From positions 124,001 to 188,000 of the forward strand of contig NZ_FOUY01000010.1 in the NCBI RefSeq assembly GCF_900115005.1: a stretch of 64,000 nucleotides of DNA, given 5' to 3'. Below, piece by piece: positions 30,715 through 39,670 of this stretch. This DNA is from Pseudonocardia ammonioxydans. GTDB taxonomy: Bacteria > Actinomycetota > Actinomycetes > Mycobacteriales > Pseudonocardiaceae. The number at the start of each line of letters is the position of its first letter. Within the stretch, counting starts at the first letter, position 1. Made by a program: the position numbers and the translations under genes. The notes under the pieces are model-generated. The model was not told where the DNA came from. It was given only the letters and a program-made list of their open reading frames with translations, and did not search any database.

Positions 30715-33060
30715 TCAGCCGCCGCAGTTCACGATCGGTTGCGGGTTGTACTTCACCGTCCGGGTGTCGCTCGTGGTCTCCCCGGTCTGCACGTTGCGCA
30801 TCGTCCGGGTGTCCGTGGCGGTGAAGCCCGGGGAGCCCTTGCTCGGGCTGCACGGCTCACCGGCCGGGATGTTGACGACCTGCGGCTCGGTCGGGTTGGT
30901 CCGCGGCCCGGTGGACGACGTGACGTCCCACATCTTCTGTCCCAGGAACGACACCGTCACGTTGCTCGGCGTCCACGCCGTCTTGATCAGCACGGCCGTC
31001 GGGCCGTCGTTGCGGAACTTGACGTCGATCAGGTTGTTGAAGACCGTCGCCTCGCGGGCCACCGGGTAGCGGCTGATGTAGTAGCTGTGTTCCTTGTGCT
31101 CGACGTCGGTCATCCCGGCGAAGTACGACGCGTTGTACAGCGTCGTCGCGAGCTGGGAGACACCGCCGCCGACGCCACGCGCCGGGTGGCCGTCCTCGAT
31201 GATGCCCGCCTCCACGTAACCGTTGCCCTTGTTGCGCGGGTTGGTCACGCCGTTGAGGCTGAACGTCTCGCCGGGCTGGACGATCTGGCCGTCGATCGCC
31301 TCGGCGGCCCGCTTGATGTTCTGGCCGGAGTCCGCGGCGAAGCCCTGGGTCGTGAAGCTGCCGATCTCCACCGCGTTGCCCAGCGACTCCAGGTCCGCGG
31401 TGGTGATCTCGGCCGGCTTCTCCGCGTAGACCGCCGCCACCTGCCGCGGCCCCTCCCCGGTCAGGATGGGCAGCACGTTCGTGAGCGTGGCGTCGTAGTC
31501 GATGCCACGACCGTCCTGCGAGGGGATGACCGTCGGCGGGGTCGCGGCGAAGTCGAGCCGGGCGTCGACGGCCGGCTTCTCGGTGCTCTCCAGCTGCGGC
31601 TTCGCCGCCTCCTCGAGCGTCTTGTTCGCGATCACCGGCTTCAGCTTGGCGGCGCCCTCCGGGTCCGCGCTGAAGCTGAGCGCCTCGGCGATCTGCTCCG
31701 GCGTGATGGTGGCGTTCGCGCCCTCACCGGTGATCGTGAGCGGCCCGGAGACGGCCGGCTTCGCCACCTCGTCGATGGCCTGCTGCACGTCGGCGGGGGT
31801 CGTGACGGCCTGCTCGATGATCAGCGGCAGCTCCACCGGCTCGCCGGAGGCCCACCGCTGCTCGACGACGCCGACGGCCGCGTCGACGTCGAGCTGCTGG
31901 CCCGGCTCGGGCGCGACCGGGACCGGGTTGAGCCCCTCGAAGTCGACCGAGCCCTCCTTCGGCTCCTTCATGACCAGCGGCGCGATCTGCTCCAGCGCGG
32001 TCCGGACGGCGCGGTCGTCGGCCGAGTTGACCACCTGCACGTCGCGGTCGGTGAAGAACGAGGAGATCCGGGTGATCGGGTTCAGCGGCTGCTCCCCGGC
32101 CTCGTCCAGGGTGCGCTCGTAGTCGACCTCCAGGCCGGCCGCCTTCGGGTCGATCTCGCTGCGGACCTCACCGGCCTGCACCGGCACCGGGGCGGTGGAC
32201 CGCGGCTCGATGGCGGCCTGCAGCTTCTCGGTGGCCGCGGCGCGCGACATCCCGCCGATCTCCTGGCCCGCGACGGTGACACCGCGCGGAACACTGCCCG
32301 AGGAGAACACCAGGTCGCCGACATAGCCGAGGGCCAGCACGCCGAGCACGGCGGCCGCGACGATCAGGCCGGTCGGGCGCTTGCGACCGGAGCCGCCCTC
32401 GCCGTCACCGCCACCGGATCCGGCACCGGAGCCGTCCCCCGGGCCACCCGGGCCGCCGGGACCACCGGGGCCGCCCGGGCCACCGGGGCCACCCGGGCCG
32501 GGGGCGCCGGTCGCGCCGCCGAACGCGGCGGTACCGCCGGTCTCGATGCGATCGGTCTGCCCGGTCGCCTCGGTGCCGCCCTGCTGGGCGACCGCGGGCG
32601 TGACCCGGGGCAGGACGTGCGTGCGCTGCTCGCTCAGCGGCGCCGCGGGCTCGGCGGGCGCCTGCTGCGCCGTGGGTGCGGCGGACGGCTGCTGGGCCGT
32701 GGGTGCACCGGCAGGCTGCTGGGCCGGGGGAGCGCCGGCCGCCTGCTGTGCCGTGGGTGCACCGGCCGGCGGCTGTGCCGTGGGTGCACCGGCCGGCTGC
32801 TGCTCCGGGGGAGCACCGGCCGGACCGGACGCGGGTGCCGGGGCGGGCGCAGGTGCGGGGGAGGCCACGGTCGGCTGCGCGGCGGGGTCGGGCGCGTCGG
32901 CCGCGCCGCGGGGACCGGGCGAGGGACGGCGCGCGGACATCACCGGACGGCCGGACGCAGCGGCCCCGTCGGGCGTGCCACGGTCTCCCGCTCCCGCATC
33001 CGGCGCGGGCGTCACCGAGTTCTCGGTGGCCTCGCCGGGCGGGGACTGACGCTCGGGCAT
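30715..33060 (-). CDS. VanW family protein, membrane-anchored, with repeat-rich cytoplasmic N-terminus
   Basis: A 781-aa envelope protein. The first ~235 residues are disordered: several PAGAPTAQQ-type repeats, then a run of Gly-Gly-Pro triplets (collagen-like) and GSGRKRP. A single transmembrane helix follows at about 238-258 (TGLIVAAAVLGVLALGYVGDL). Outside are two PG_binding_4 (YoaR-like) domains and the VanW domain at the C-terminus (QIVQPGETFSLNGVTNPRNKG ... GGGVSQLATTLYNASYFAGM), ending in a Cys-containing GG tail. ATG at 33060 is chosen over 33108 because AAAGGA precedes it. The family is linked to peptidoglycan, but VanW itself has no known reaction. Confidence 0.9.
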   Translation of the reverse strand: MPERQSPPGEATENSVTPAPDAGAGDRGTPDGAAASGRPVMSARRPSPGPRGAADAPDPAAQPTVASPAPAPAPAPASGPAGAPPEQQPAGAPTAQPPAGAPTAQQAAGAPPAQQPAGAPTAQQPSAAPTAQQAPAEPAAPLSEQRTHVLPRVTPAVAQQGGTEATGQTDRIETGGTAAFGGATGAPGPGGPGGPGGPGGPGGPGGPGDGSGAGSGGGDGEGGSGRKRPTGLIVAAAVLGVLALGYVGDLVFSSGSVPRGVTVAGQEIGGMSRAAATEKLQAAIEPRSTAPVPVQAGEVRSEIDPKAAGLEVDYERTLDEAGEQPLNPITRISSFFTDRDVQVVNSADDRAVRTALEQIAPLVMKEPKEGSVDFEGLNPVPVAPEPGQQLDVDAAVGVVEQRWASGEPVELPLIIEQAVTTPADVQQAIDEVAKPAVSGPLTITGEGANATITPEQIAEALSFSADPEGAAKLKPVIANKTLEEAAKPQLESTEKPAVDARLDFAATPPTVIPSQDGRGIDYDATLTNVLPILTGEGPRQVAAVYAEKPAEITTADLESLGNAVEIGSFTTQGFAADSGQNIKRAAEAIDGQIVQPGETFSLNGVTNPRNKGNGYVEAGIIEDGHPARGVGGGVSQLATTLYNASYFAGMTDVEHKEHSYYISRYPVAREATVFNNLIDVKFRNDGPTAVLIKTAWTPSNVTVSFLGQKMWDVTSSTGPRTNPTEPQVVNIPAGEPCSPSKGSPGFTATDTRTMRNVQTGETTSDTRTVKYNPQPIVNCGG

Positions 33061-33130
33061 GAGGTGGAGATTCCTTTCCGCACCGCCGTCGGACCGGCCG
33101 TGCTGCACGCCTCGGGCGGCGGGCCCGGGA

Positions 33131-33451
33131 TCAGAGGTAGAGGCCGGTGCCGTACTGCGTGGCTTCGGACGCCACCGCGTGCAGGTCCCGCTCGCGCATC
33201 ACCATGTGCCCGACCCCACCGATCTCGACCTCGTACTGGTCCTCGGGAGCGAGCAGGACACGGTCGCCCGGCTTCACCGTCCGCACGTGCTGACCCACCC
33301 CCACGACCTCTCCCCAGACCAGACGCTTGGCGACCTGTGCGGTTGCCGGGATCACGATTCCGGCCGAACTCCGCCGCTCCCCGGCGCCCTCGATCTTCTT
33401 GATCATGACCCGGTCGTGGAGCATCTGAATCTCGAGCTTCGGCTCCGCCAC
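33131..33451 (-). CDS. GroES-like co-chaperonin (Cpn10 family)
   Basis: A 106-aa protein with the Cpn10 fold signatures: MLHDRVMIKKIEGAGERRSSAGIVIPATAQ (the mobile-loop region), then VVGVGQHVRTVKPGDRVLLAP and a C-terminal strand DLHAVASEATQYGTGLYL. It is clearly different from standard actinobacterial GroES next to groEL and there is no groEL here, so it is probably an accessory Cpn10 paralogue. GTG at 33451 is chosen because the upstream in-frame extension (to 33616) is low-complexity and overlaps a terminator hairpin. 70 nt upstream of the VanW gene on the same strand. Confidence 0.85.
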   Translation of the reverse strand: MAEPKLEIQMLHDRVMIKKIEGAGERRSSAGIVIPATAQVAKRLVWGEVVGVGQHVRTVKPGDRVLLAPEDQYEVEIGGVGHMVMRERDLHAVASEATQYGTGLYL

Positions 33452-33527
33452 GGCCGTGATGCTACGGGCCGGGCCCGACGGTTCCCGCAGCGCCCGGCCG
33501 CGCGACACCGGGCCCCGAACGTGGAAG

Positions 33528-33572
33528 GCCCCGCGACACCACCAGGTCGGGGGTCCGGTGGCGTCGCGGGGC
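33528..33572 (-). terminator. Hairpin terminator downstream of the AAA ATPase gene
   Basis: GCCCCGCGACACCACC (33528-33543) and GGTGGCGTCGCGGGGC (33557-33572) pair at 15 of 16 positions around a 13-nt loop. The hairpin lies between the end of the ATPase gene (33646) and the start of the GroES-like gene (33451), both on the minus strand. Confidence 0.7.
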
Positions 33573-33645
33573 TCAGCAGGGCGTTCGTCCGCCGACGGAG
33601 TTCCGTTACACCGCAACGATCTTTCACCCGTGCGGAGTACGGATC

Positions 33646-34836
33646 TCAGGAGTTGGCGAGCAGGTACCGCCCGAAGTGCGGCACCGTGAACGCGATCTTC
33701 CCCCGTTGGGCCGAGAAGACCAGCCCCTTCTTCAGCAGGCTGTCCCGGGCGGGTGAGAGCGACGACGCCCGCCGGTCGAGGTGCTTCGCCACGGCCGCGG
33801 TCTCGATCGGCAGGTCCTCGCCGTCGGTCAGCTCCGCCATCGCCCGCAGGTACTCCCGTTCGGCCGGGGTGGCGCGCTCGTAGCGCGAGCCGAAGAACCC
33901 GACCGCGAGCTCGGCCTCGGCCTCCGGTGCCGCCATCGCGACGTCCTCGGCCCCGATCGGGCTGGTGGGTGCCGCGTCCCAGGCCGCCTTGCCGTAGGCC
34001 TGCACGAAGTACGGGTAGCCGCCGGAGCGGTGGTAGAGCTCCTCGAGTGCGTCCTCGTCGAACGTCGCGTCCTCCCGCTCGGCCGGCGCGAGCAGCGCGA
34101 AGTCGGCATCCTTGCGGTCGAGCCGGTCGATCCGGGAGTACTTGAACAGCCGCTCCGAGTACGACTTCGACGCCGACAGCACCGCCGGCAGGTGCGGCAG
34201 CCCCGCGCCGACCACGACCAGCGGGGCCCGGGCCTGGGACAGCTCGTGGCAGGCCGCGCAGAGCGCGGACACGTCGTCCGGTTTGAGGTCCTGCATCTCG
34301 TCGACGAGCAGCGCGACCCCGGACCCGACGTCGAGCGCCAGCTCGGCCACCTCGGTGAACAGCTCGACGAGGTCGATCTCGATGTCCCCGGAGTCGGCGC
34401 GGCCGTTCTTGACCGGGACGTCGATGCCGGGCTGCCAGCGGTCGCGCAGCTTGGTCCCGTCCGGTGAGGACCGCAGGGCGAACGCCTTGAGCACGCCCAG
34501 CACCTCGTCGATCCGCTCGGGCGCACGGTGCCGGACGGCGAGGTCACGGATCGCCCGGTGCAGGGCGGCCGACAGCGGACGGCGCAGGTCCGCGTCCGGC
34601 CGGGCCTCGATCTTGCCCGCACCCCAGCCGGAGTGCATCGCCATCGAGCGCAGCTCGCCGAGCAGGACCGTCTTCCCGACGCCGCGCAGCCCGGTGAGCA
34701 CCAGGCTGCGTTCCGGGCGCCCGCGGGCGACCCGCTCCAGGACGATCTCGAAGGCGTCGACCTCCCGGTCCCGGCCGGCCAGCTCGGGCGGGCGCTGCCC
34801 CGCTCCGGGGGCGAACGGGTTGCGCACCGGGTCCAT
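33646..34836 (-). CDS. AAA ATPase (AAA_16/ORC-like), function unknown
   Basis: A 396-aa soluble P-loop ATPase. Residue ~15 onward reads PPELAGRDREVDAFEIVLER, typical of AAA_16 proteins, with Walker A GLRGVGKTVLL (49-59), Walker B ALLVDEMQDLK, sensor-like VVVGAGLPHLPAVL, a lid region SGGYPYFVQAYGKAAWD, and a C-terminal winged helix (TAAVAKHLDRRASSLSPARDSLLKKGLVF) suited for DNA or protein binding. ATG at 34836 is preferred to 34914, whose extra 26 residues look non-conserved. No partner gene such as a nuclease or transposase is adjacent, so the role is open (DNA-associated switch, mobile-element or defence ATPase). Confidence 0.85.
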   Translation of the reverse strand: MDPVRNPFAPGAGQRPPELAGRDREVDAFEIVLERVARGRPERSLVLTGLRGVGKTVLLGELRSMAMHSGWGAGKIEARPDADLRRPLSAALHRAIRDLAVRHRAPERIDEVLGVLKAFALRSSPDGTKLRDRWQPGIDVPVKNGRADSGDIEIDLVELFTEVAELALDVGSGVALLVDEMQDLKPDDVSALCAACHELSQARAPLVVVGAGLPHLPAVLSASKSYSERLFKYSRIDRLDRKDADFALLAPAEREDATFDEDALEELYHRSGGYPYFVQAYGKAAWDAAPTSPIGAEDVAMAAPEAEAELAVGFFGSRYERATPAEREYLRAMAELTDGEDLPIETAAVAKHLDRRASSLSPARDSLLKKGLVFSAQRGKIAFTVPHFGRYLLANS

Positions 34837-35153
34837 GCCGGGGACGGTATCGGTCGATCTTCCGGATTCCGTAGACGGCGACGGCGGACACCCCGGCGTG
34901 TCGCGACCGTCCACCCGGCCGGCCCAGTGGCCCGCGCGGTCACGGAACGTGGTCGTTCCGGGCGTCTATGCCGGCTCCGGGGCCGGACGAGCGAGTGGTC
35001 GTGGACGGTCGGTGCACATCCTCCGGTGAATCACACTGATGTCGTCACGATCCGGTGGCGCTCCCCGGATGACCTTCAGAACAGGACTCTCACCAGCGAC
35101 ACTTGTCGGAGAGTCACCCTGTCGCACGCTCGTGGCCCCGGGAGGGAAGCGCC
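34837..35153. other. Gene-free stretch, 317 bp
   Basis: Between the ATPase start and a small candidate ORF. It should contain the ATPase promoter on the minus strand. I see no gene, repeat or strong hairpin in it. Confidence 0.4.
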
Positions 35154-35288
35154 GTGAACCGACACCGTGGGCGGCACCGGGCCGCCGCGACGCACCACTC
35201 GACCCTGCGCATGCGGCCGGGCACGCAGCGTCGCCGGGTACTGCACGGGTTGCGGTCGCTGCTGGGCGGAGCCCGGCCCGGCTGGTGA
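35154..35288 (+). CDS. Small basic ORF, 44 aa, uncertain
   Basis: A GTG-started ORF of 44 aa (VNRHRGRHRAAATHHSTLRM ... HGLRSLLGGARPGW), rich in Arg and His, ending 16 nt before the convergent FxsA gene end. A good ribosome-binding site GGGAGGGAA lies 6 nt upstream of the GTG, which is the main reason to list it. No family is recognised; it may be a small nucleic-acid-binding peptide or a chance ORF. Confidence 0.3.
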   Translation: MNRHRGRHRAAATHHSTLRMRPGTQRRRVLHGLRSLLGGARPGW

Positions 35289-35304
35289 GCGCCGGGCGGC
35301 GGGA

Positions 35305-35823
35305 TCAGCGGTCCCGGCGGTCCGGCTCGTCGACGACCTCCCCCTCGACGATCTCGCCCTCGATCACCGGGGGCGATCCGGCGGTGCCCGGGCCCCGGCC
35401 CGCGCGGCCGGGCTCGGCGACCGTCTCGCCCTCGACCACGGTCGCGCCGTACCGGATCCGGGCGGTCCGCAGCCCCGGGGAGGCCCGCTCGGCGGCCCGC
35501 ACCATGCGGCGCCGCGCGAGCCCGCGGGTCGGCGGGAAGACCAGGGCCAGGCCGAGCACGTCGGTGATCAACCCCGGCAGGAAGAGCAGCACGCCGCCGA
35601 TCGCGATGAGCAGGCCGTCGGTCGCCTCCTCGTGGGCGAGCCGGCCGCGCTGCACCGCGGTGGCCAGCGCCCGGGCGGCGCGGGCCCCCTCGCTCCGGGC
35701 GAGCAGCAGGCCCAGCACCGAACCGGCGAGCAGGACGAGCAGCGTCCAGCCCAGCCCGATCCAGGCGACCAGCGCGGCGATCGCCACCACCTCGAGCACG
35801 ACGTAGAGCAGCACGAACGGCAT
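35305..35823 (-). CDS. fxsA: FxsA family membrane protein
   Basis: A 172-aa cytoplasmic-membrane protein of the FxsA family: MPFVLLYVVLEVVAIAALVAW and IGLGWTLLVLLAGSVLGLLLARSEG form the first helices, then LLIAIGGVLLFLPGLITDVLGLALVFPPTRGLARRR, the most conserved family segment, and a polar acidic tail (IEGEIVEGEVVDEPDRRDR). In E. coli FxsA reduces exclusion of phage T7 by the F plasmid; its role in actinobacteria is unknown. ATG at 35823 is taken over the longer 35844 start because the helix begins there in relatives. Confidence 0.88.
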   Translation of the reverse strand: MPFVLLYVVLEVVAIAALVAWIGLGWTLLVLLAGSVLGLLLARSEGARAARALATAVQRGRLAHEEATDGLLIAIGGVLLFLPGLITDVLGLALVFPPTRGLARRRMVRAAERASPGLRTARIRYGATVVEGETVAEPGRAGRGPGTAGSPPVIEGEIVEGEVVDEPDRRDR

Positions 35824-35903
35824 ACCCGTAGAACGCACGAGCACGCCGTTCTGCTCCCGGTCCGCCCGAATTTCCCGGATCGATCACCCGGGGCCGCCCG
35901 GGC

Positions 35904-37478
35904 TCACCAGGTGAGGGCGACCCCCGGATCCTCCAGCAGTGCCCCGACGTCGGCCAGGAACCGTGAGCCCTCGGCCCCGTCGACGAGCCGGTGGTCGAAG
36001 GAGAGCGCCAGCCGGCCGACCGTGCGCACGGCCAGCTCACCGTCCACCACCCACGGCGCCTGTTTGATCGAGCCGAGCGCGAGGATCGCCGACTCCCCGG
36101 GGTTGAGGATCGGCGTGCCGGTGTCGACGCCGAAGACGCCGACGTTGGTGATCGTGAACGTGCCGCCCACGAGATCCGCGGGTGCGGTCCGCCCGGCGCG
36201 CGCGGTCTCGGTCAGCTCGTTCAGCGCGACGGCCAGTTCCCTCAGCCCGAGCAGGTCGGCGTCGCGGACCTTCGGCACGACCAGCCCGCGCGGGGTCGCC
36301 GCGGCGATCCCGAGTTGGACGTGTTCGTAGTAGACGATCTCGCCGGCCCGCTCGTCCCAGCTGGCGTTGACCGCCGGGGTCCGGGCCGCGGCCAGGCAGG
36401 CCGCCTTCGCGACGAACGCCAGCGGGGTCAGCTTGATCCCGGCGAACTCCTTCGACGCCCGGAGCCGCTCCCGCAGCGCCATCGTCCCGGTGACGTCGAC
36501 GTCGAGGAACTCGGTCACGTGCGGGGCGGTGAAGGCGCTGGCGACCATCGCGGCCGCGGTCGCCTTGCGGACACCCCGGATGGGCTCGCGCCGGTCCCCG
36601 GCCCCGCCCGGGCGCGGGCGCGGTGGGGCGGACGACGGTGCGGGAGCCGCCGGCGCTGCGGAGGCAGCGTTTTCGGAGGGTGCGGCCTCGACGGGGGCGC
36701 CCTCGACGCGTGTGGCCTCGAAGAGCGCGGCCTCGCCGGAGTGTGCGGTCTCGCCGGAGTGTGCGGTCTCGCCGGGGGCGACACCGGGGGAGGCTGCGCC
36801 GGGGGACGCGGGCCCCGCGGCCGCGGCCGCGACGTCGTCCCTCGTGATCCGGCCGTGCTTCCCGGTCCCGGTCACCGTCCGCAGGTCGACGCCGAGGTCC
36901 CGGGCGTACAACCGGACCGGCGGGGCCGCGAGCGGGACCGGCTCCCGGGCGGCGGGTGCGGGTTCCGTCCCGGCGCCGGTGACCGGCTCGGGGGCGTCAC
37001 CGGCCGGTGCGCCGCCGGGGACCTCCGTGCGCACCCCGGCCGCCTCCCCGGGCCCGACCGCCCCGGCCGCGGCGACACCGGCGGGCGTTCCGGTCGCCGC
37101 ACCGCGCCGTGGCCGCCGCTTCGCCGCACCCTGCCGCGGCCCGTAGCCGACGAGCGTCGCGATGCGCCCGTCCCGGCCCGGTTCCCCGATCTTCGCGCCG
37201 CCCTCGTCCGCGGGCCCGGCCGCACCGGACCCGGCGGACCCGGCGGTGTCGATGGCGATGATCGGCGTCCCCACCTCGACCGTGGCCCCCGGTTCGGCCA
37301 GCAGCTCACCGACCGTCCCGGCCCACGGCGACGGCAGCTCCACCGCGGCCTTCGCCGTCTCGATCTCGACCAGCACGTCGTTGACGGCGACCGCGTCGCC
37401 CGGCTCGACCCGCCAGGCGATGATCTCGGCCTCGGTCAGTCCCTCGCCCACGTCGGGCAGCTTGAACAGTTCACGCAT
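35904..37478 (-). CDS. 2-oxoacid dehydrogenase E2 (dihydrolipoamide acyltransferase)
   Basis: A 524-aa E2 core enzyme. The lipoyl domain is residues 1-78 with the lipoylated Lys43 in EIETAKAAVE. After a long Ala/Pro linker comes the E1/E3-binding domain (VRLYARDLGVDLRTVTGTGKHGRITRDDV), a second low-complexity linker that contains an exact 18-bp direct repeat (36732-36767, HSGETA units), and the catalytic domain (about 290-524) ending SFDHRLVDGAEGSRF, whose His and Asp catalyse acyl transfer. It completes the E1alpha-E1beta-E2 operon and by similarity to the neighbours serves branched-chain oxoacids or pyruvate. No E3 gene is present. ATG at 37478, 15 nt after the E1beta stop. Confidence 0.92.
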   Translation of the reverse strand: MRELFKLPDVGEGLTEAEIIAWRVEPGDAVAVNDVLVEIETAKAAVELPSPWAGTVGELLAEPGATVEVGTPIIAIDTAGSAGSGAAGPADEGGAKIGEPGRDGRIATLVGYGPRQGAAKRRPRRGAATGTPAGVAAAGAVGPGEAAGVRTEVPGGAPAGDAPEPVTGAGTEPAPAAREPVPLAAPPVRLYARDLGVDLRTVTGTGKHGRITRDDVAAAAAGPASPGAASPGVAPGETAHSGETAHSGEAALFEATRVEGAPVEAAPSENAASAAPAAPAPSSAPPRPRPGGAGDRREPIRGVRKATAAAMVASAFTAPHVTEFLDVDVTGTMALRERLRASKEFAGIKLTPLAFVAKAACLAAARTPAVNASWDERAGEIVYYEHVQLGIAAATPRGLVVPKVRDADLLGLRELAVALNELTETARAGRTAPADLVGGTFTITNVGVFGVDTGTPILNPGESAILALGSIKQAPWVVDGELAVRTVGRLALSFDHRLVDGAEGSRFLADVGALLEDPGVALTW

Positions 37479-37492
37479 CGTCGAACAGATCC

Positions 37493-38479
37493 TCACCAGG
37501 CCAGCGCACGGTCGACGGCATCGAGTACCCGGTCCAGGTCGGGCAGGTAGGCGTCCTCGAGACGGGACGGCGGGTAGGGGGTGTCGAACCCGGTCACTCG
37601 CAGCACCGGCGCCTCGAGGGAGAAGAAGCACTCCTGCTGGACGCGGGCGGCGACCTCGGCGGTCACCGACGACTCGGCCGGGGCCTCGGCCACCACGACC
37701 AGGCGCCCGGTCCGGCGCACCGACGCCGCCACCGGCCCGAGGTCCAGCGGGGACAGCGACCGCAGGTCGATCACCTCGAGGTCGTGCCCGTCCTCGACGG
37801 CGGCCGTGGCGGCGTCCAGGCAGGTCTTCACCATCGGGCCGTAGGTCGCGACGGTGAGCGTCGAGCCGGGCCGGACCACCCGCGAGGCGTGGAGCGGGAA
37901 GGCCGACTCGAGGGTCGTGGCACCGACGTCGACCTCGCCCTTCTCCCAGTACCGGCGCTTCGGCTCGAAGAAGATCACCGGGTCGTCCGAGACGATCGCC
38001 TGCTGGATCATCCAGTGGGCGTCGGCCGGGTTGGAGCACGCGACCACCTTGAGGCCCGCGACGTGCGCGAACAGCGACTCGGGGGACTCCGAGTGGTGCT
38101 CGACGGCCCCGATCCCGCCGCCGAACGGGATCCGCACCACGACCGGGACCGGCACCGCGCCCTGCGTCCGGTACCGCAGCTTCGCCAGCTGGGACACGAT
38201 CTGGTCGTATCCGGGGAAGACGAAGCCGTCGAACTGGATCTCGCAGACCGGCCGGAAGCCCCGCACCGCGAGCCCGACGGCGGCCCCGATGATCCCCGAC
38301 TCGGACAGCGGCGTGTCCAGCACGCGCTGCTCGCCGAAGTCCTTCTGCAGCCCGTCGGTGATCCGGAAGACGCCCCCGAGCCTGCCGACGTCCTCGCCCA
38401 TCACCAGCACCTTGGGGTCGCGTTCCATCGCGGCGCGCAGGCCGTCGGTGAGCGCCCTGGCCAGCGTCGTCGTCGCCAC
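37493..38479 (-). CDS. 2-oxoacid dehydrogenase E1 beta subunit
   Basis: A 328-aa E1 beta subunit of the transketolase-like pyrimidine-binding type: VLVMGEDVGRLGGVFRITDGL, LDTPLSESGIIGAAVGLAVRGFRPVCEIQFDGF, VVVRIPFGGGIGAVEHHSES, and a C-terminal transketolase domain (VVVAEAPAESSVTAEVAARVQ). With the alpha subunit it forms the TPP site. GTG at 38479, 3 nt after the E1alpha stop and with its ribosome-binding site GGAGG inside the E1alpha end, so translation is coupled. Sequence features favour branched-chain oxoacid over pyruvate as substrate, but this is not certain. Confidence 0.93.
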   Translation of the reverse strand: MATTTLARALTDGLRAAMERDPKVLVMGEDVGRLGGVFRITDGLQKDFGEQRVLDTPLSESGIIGAAVGLAVRGFRPVCEIQFDGFVFPGYDQIVSQLAKLRYRTQGAVPVPVVVRIPFGGGIGAVEHHSESPESLFAHVAGLKVVACSNPADAHWMIQQAIVSDDPVIFFEPKRRYWEKGEVDVGATTLESAFPLHASRVVRPGSTLTVATYGPMVKTCLDAATAAVEDGHDLEVIDLRSLSPLDLGPVAASVRRTGRLVVVAEAPAESSVTAEVAARVQQECFFSLEAPVLRVTGFDTPYPPSRLEDAYLPDLDRVLDAVDRALAW

Positions 38480-38482
38480 CGC

Positions 38483-39670
38483 TCAGCCCTCCTCGTCCAC
38501 GAACGACGCGTGGTAGGCGAGGTACTCCGCGCGCTGCGCGTCGACCTGCGGCGACGCGGCCGCGTAGACCTCGGAGAACATCCGCTCCGGGTCGGGCTGC
38601 GGCATCGCGCGGCAGAAGGCACGCAGCCGCTCGCCGAGCTCGTCCGCCTCGGCGTCGACGCCCTCGAAGAAGTCCGGCTCGACGCCGTGCCGGCGGGACA
38701 GGTGCACCCGGACCCGCTCGATCGGGTCCTTCAGCTTCCACAGCTCCACCTCGTCGGCCAGCCGGTAGCGGGTGGCGTCGTCGGAGGTGGTGTGGGAGTC
38801 CATCCGGTAGGTGAACGCCTCGACGAGCACCGGACCGTTGCCGGTGCGGCACTCCTCGAGCGCCCATCGGGTGACCGCCAGGCAGGCCAGCACGTCGTTG
38901 CCGTCGACCCGGACGCCGGGGAACCCGTAGCCGCGGGCCCGCTGGTAGAGCGGGACCCGGGTCTGCCGGTCCAGCGGTACCGAGATGGCCCACTGGTTGT
39001 TCTGGCAGAAGAAGACCAGCGGGGCGTCGTAGGCGGCGGCCCAGACGAAGCCCTCGTGGACGTCGCCCTGGCTGGTCGCGCCGTCACCGAAGTAGCAGAT
39101 GGTGGCCTCGCCGGTGTCCGGGTCGCCCACCCGGGACTCGAACCGCTGCCCCATGGCGTAGCCCGCCGCGTTCAGGCACTGGTTGCCGATCACGATCGTG
39201 TACGGGTGGAACCGGCGGCCGACGAAGTCCCAGCCCCCGTGGTCGGTGCCGCGGAAGATGCCGAGCAGCTCGGTCGGGTCGATCCCGCGGCACCAGGCGA
39301 CGCCGTGCTCGCGGTAGCTGGGGAAGGCCATGTCGGTCGGGCGCAACGCCCGGCCGGAGCCGACCTGCGCCGCTTCCTGCCCGAGCAGCGGGACCCAGAT
39401 GCCGAGCTCGCCCTGCCGCTGCAGCGCGTTGCCCTCGCGGTCGGCCCGGCGGACCAGGACCAGGTCCCGGTACAGCGCCTTCAGCTCCTCGACCGTCACG
39501 TCCGCGACGTGCCGGTCGAACCGCTCGTCCGGTACGCGCTCGCCCTCCGGGGTGAGCAGCTGGACGAGCTCGGGGCCGCCCTCGTCGACGCCCTTGAGAC
39601 CCTTGACGACCTGGTCACGGCTGGGCCGTGCCCGCGGATCGGTCGGTACCCACGCCTGCGGTTGCTCCAC
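38483..39670 (-). CDS. 2-oxoacid dehydrogenase E1 alpha subunit
   Basis: A 395-aa TPP-dependent E1 alpha subunit. The TPP/Mg motif is GDGATSQGDVHEG ... NNQWAIS, preceded by the pyrimidine-contact region FPSYREHGVAWCRG and followed by the phosphorylation-loop equivalent YRMDSHTTSDDATRYR. It catalyses decarboxylation and reductive acylation of the E2 lipoyl group. GTG at 39670 with GAGGAGG upstream. First gene of the E1alpha-E1beta-E2 operon on the minus strand. Confidence 0.93.
   Translation of the reverse strand: MEQPQAWVPTDPRARPSRDQVVKGLKGVDEGGPELVQLLTPEGERVPDERFDRHVADVTVEELKALYRDLVLVRRADREGNALQRQGELGIWVPLLGQEAAQVGSGRALRPTDMAFPSYREHGVAWCRGIDPTELLGIFRGTDHGGWDFVGRRFHPYTIVIGNQCLNAAGYAMGQRFESRVGDPDTGEATICYFGDGATSQGDVHEGFVWAAAYDAPLVFFCQNNQWAISVPLDRQTRVPLYQRARGYGFPGVRVDGNDVLACLAVTRWALEECRTGNGPVLVEAFTYRMDSHTTSDDATRYRLADEVELWKLKDPIERVRVHLSRRHGVEPDFFEGVDAEADELGERLRAFCRAMPQPDPERMFSEVYAAASPQVDAQRAEYLAYHASFVDEEG

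Noticed and set aside
30739..33402. 887-aa open frame on the plus strand over the VanW gene
   Set aside because: Antisense shadow, Arg/Gly/Leu-rich without domain, while the minus strand gives a clear VanW protein.
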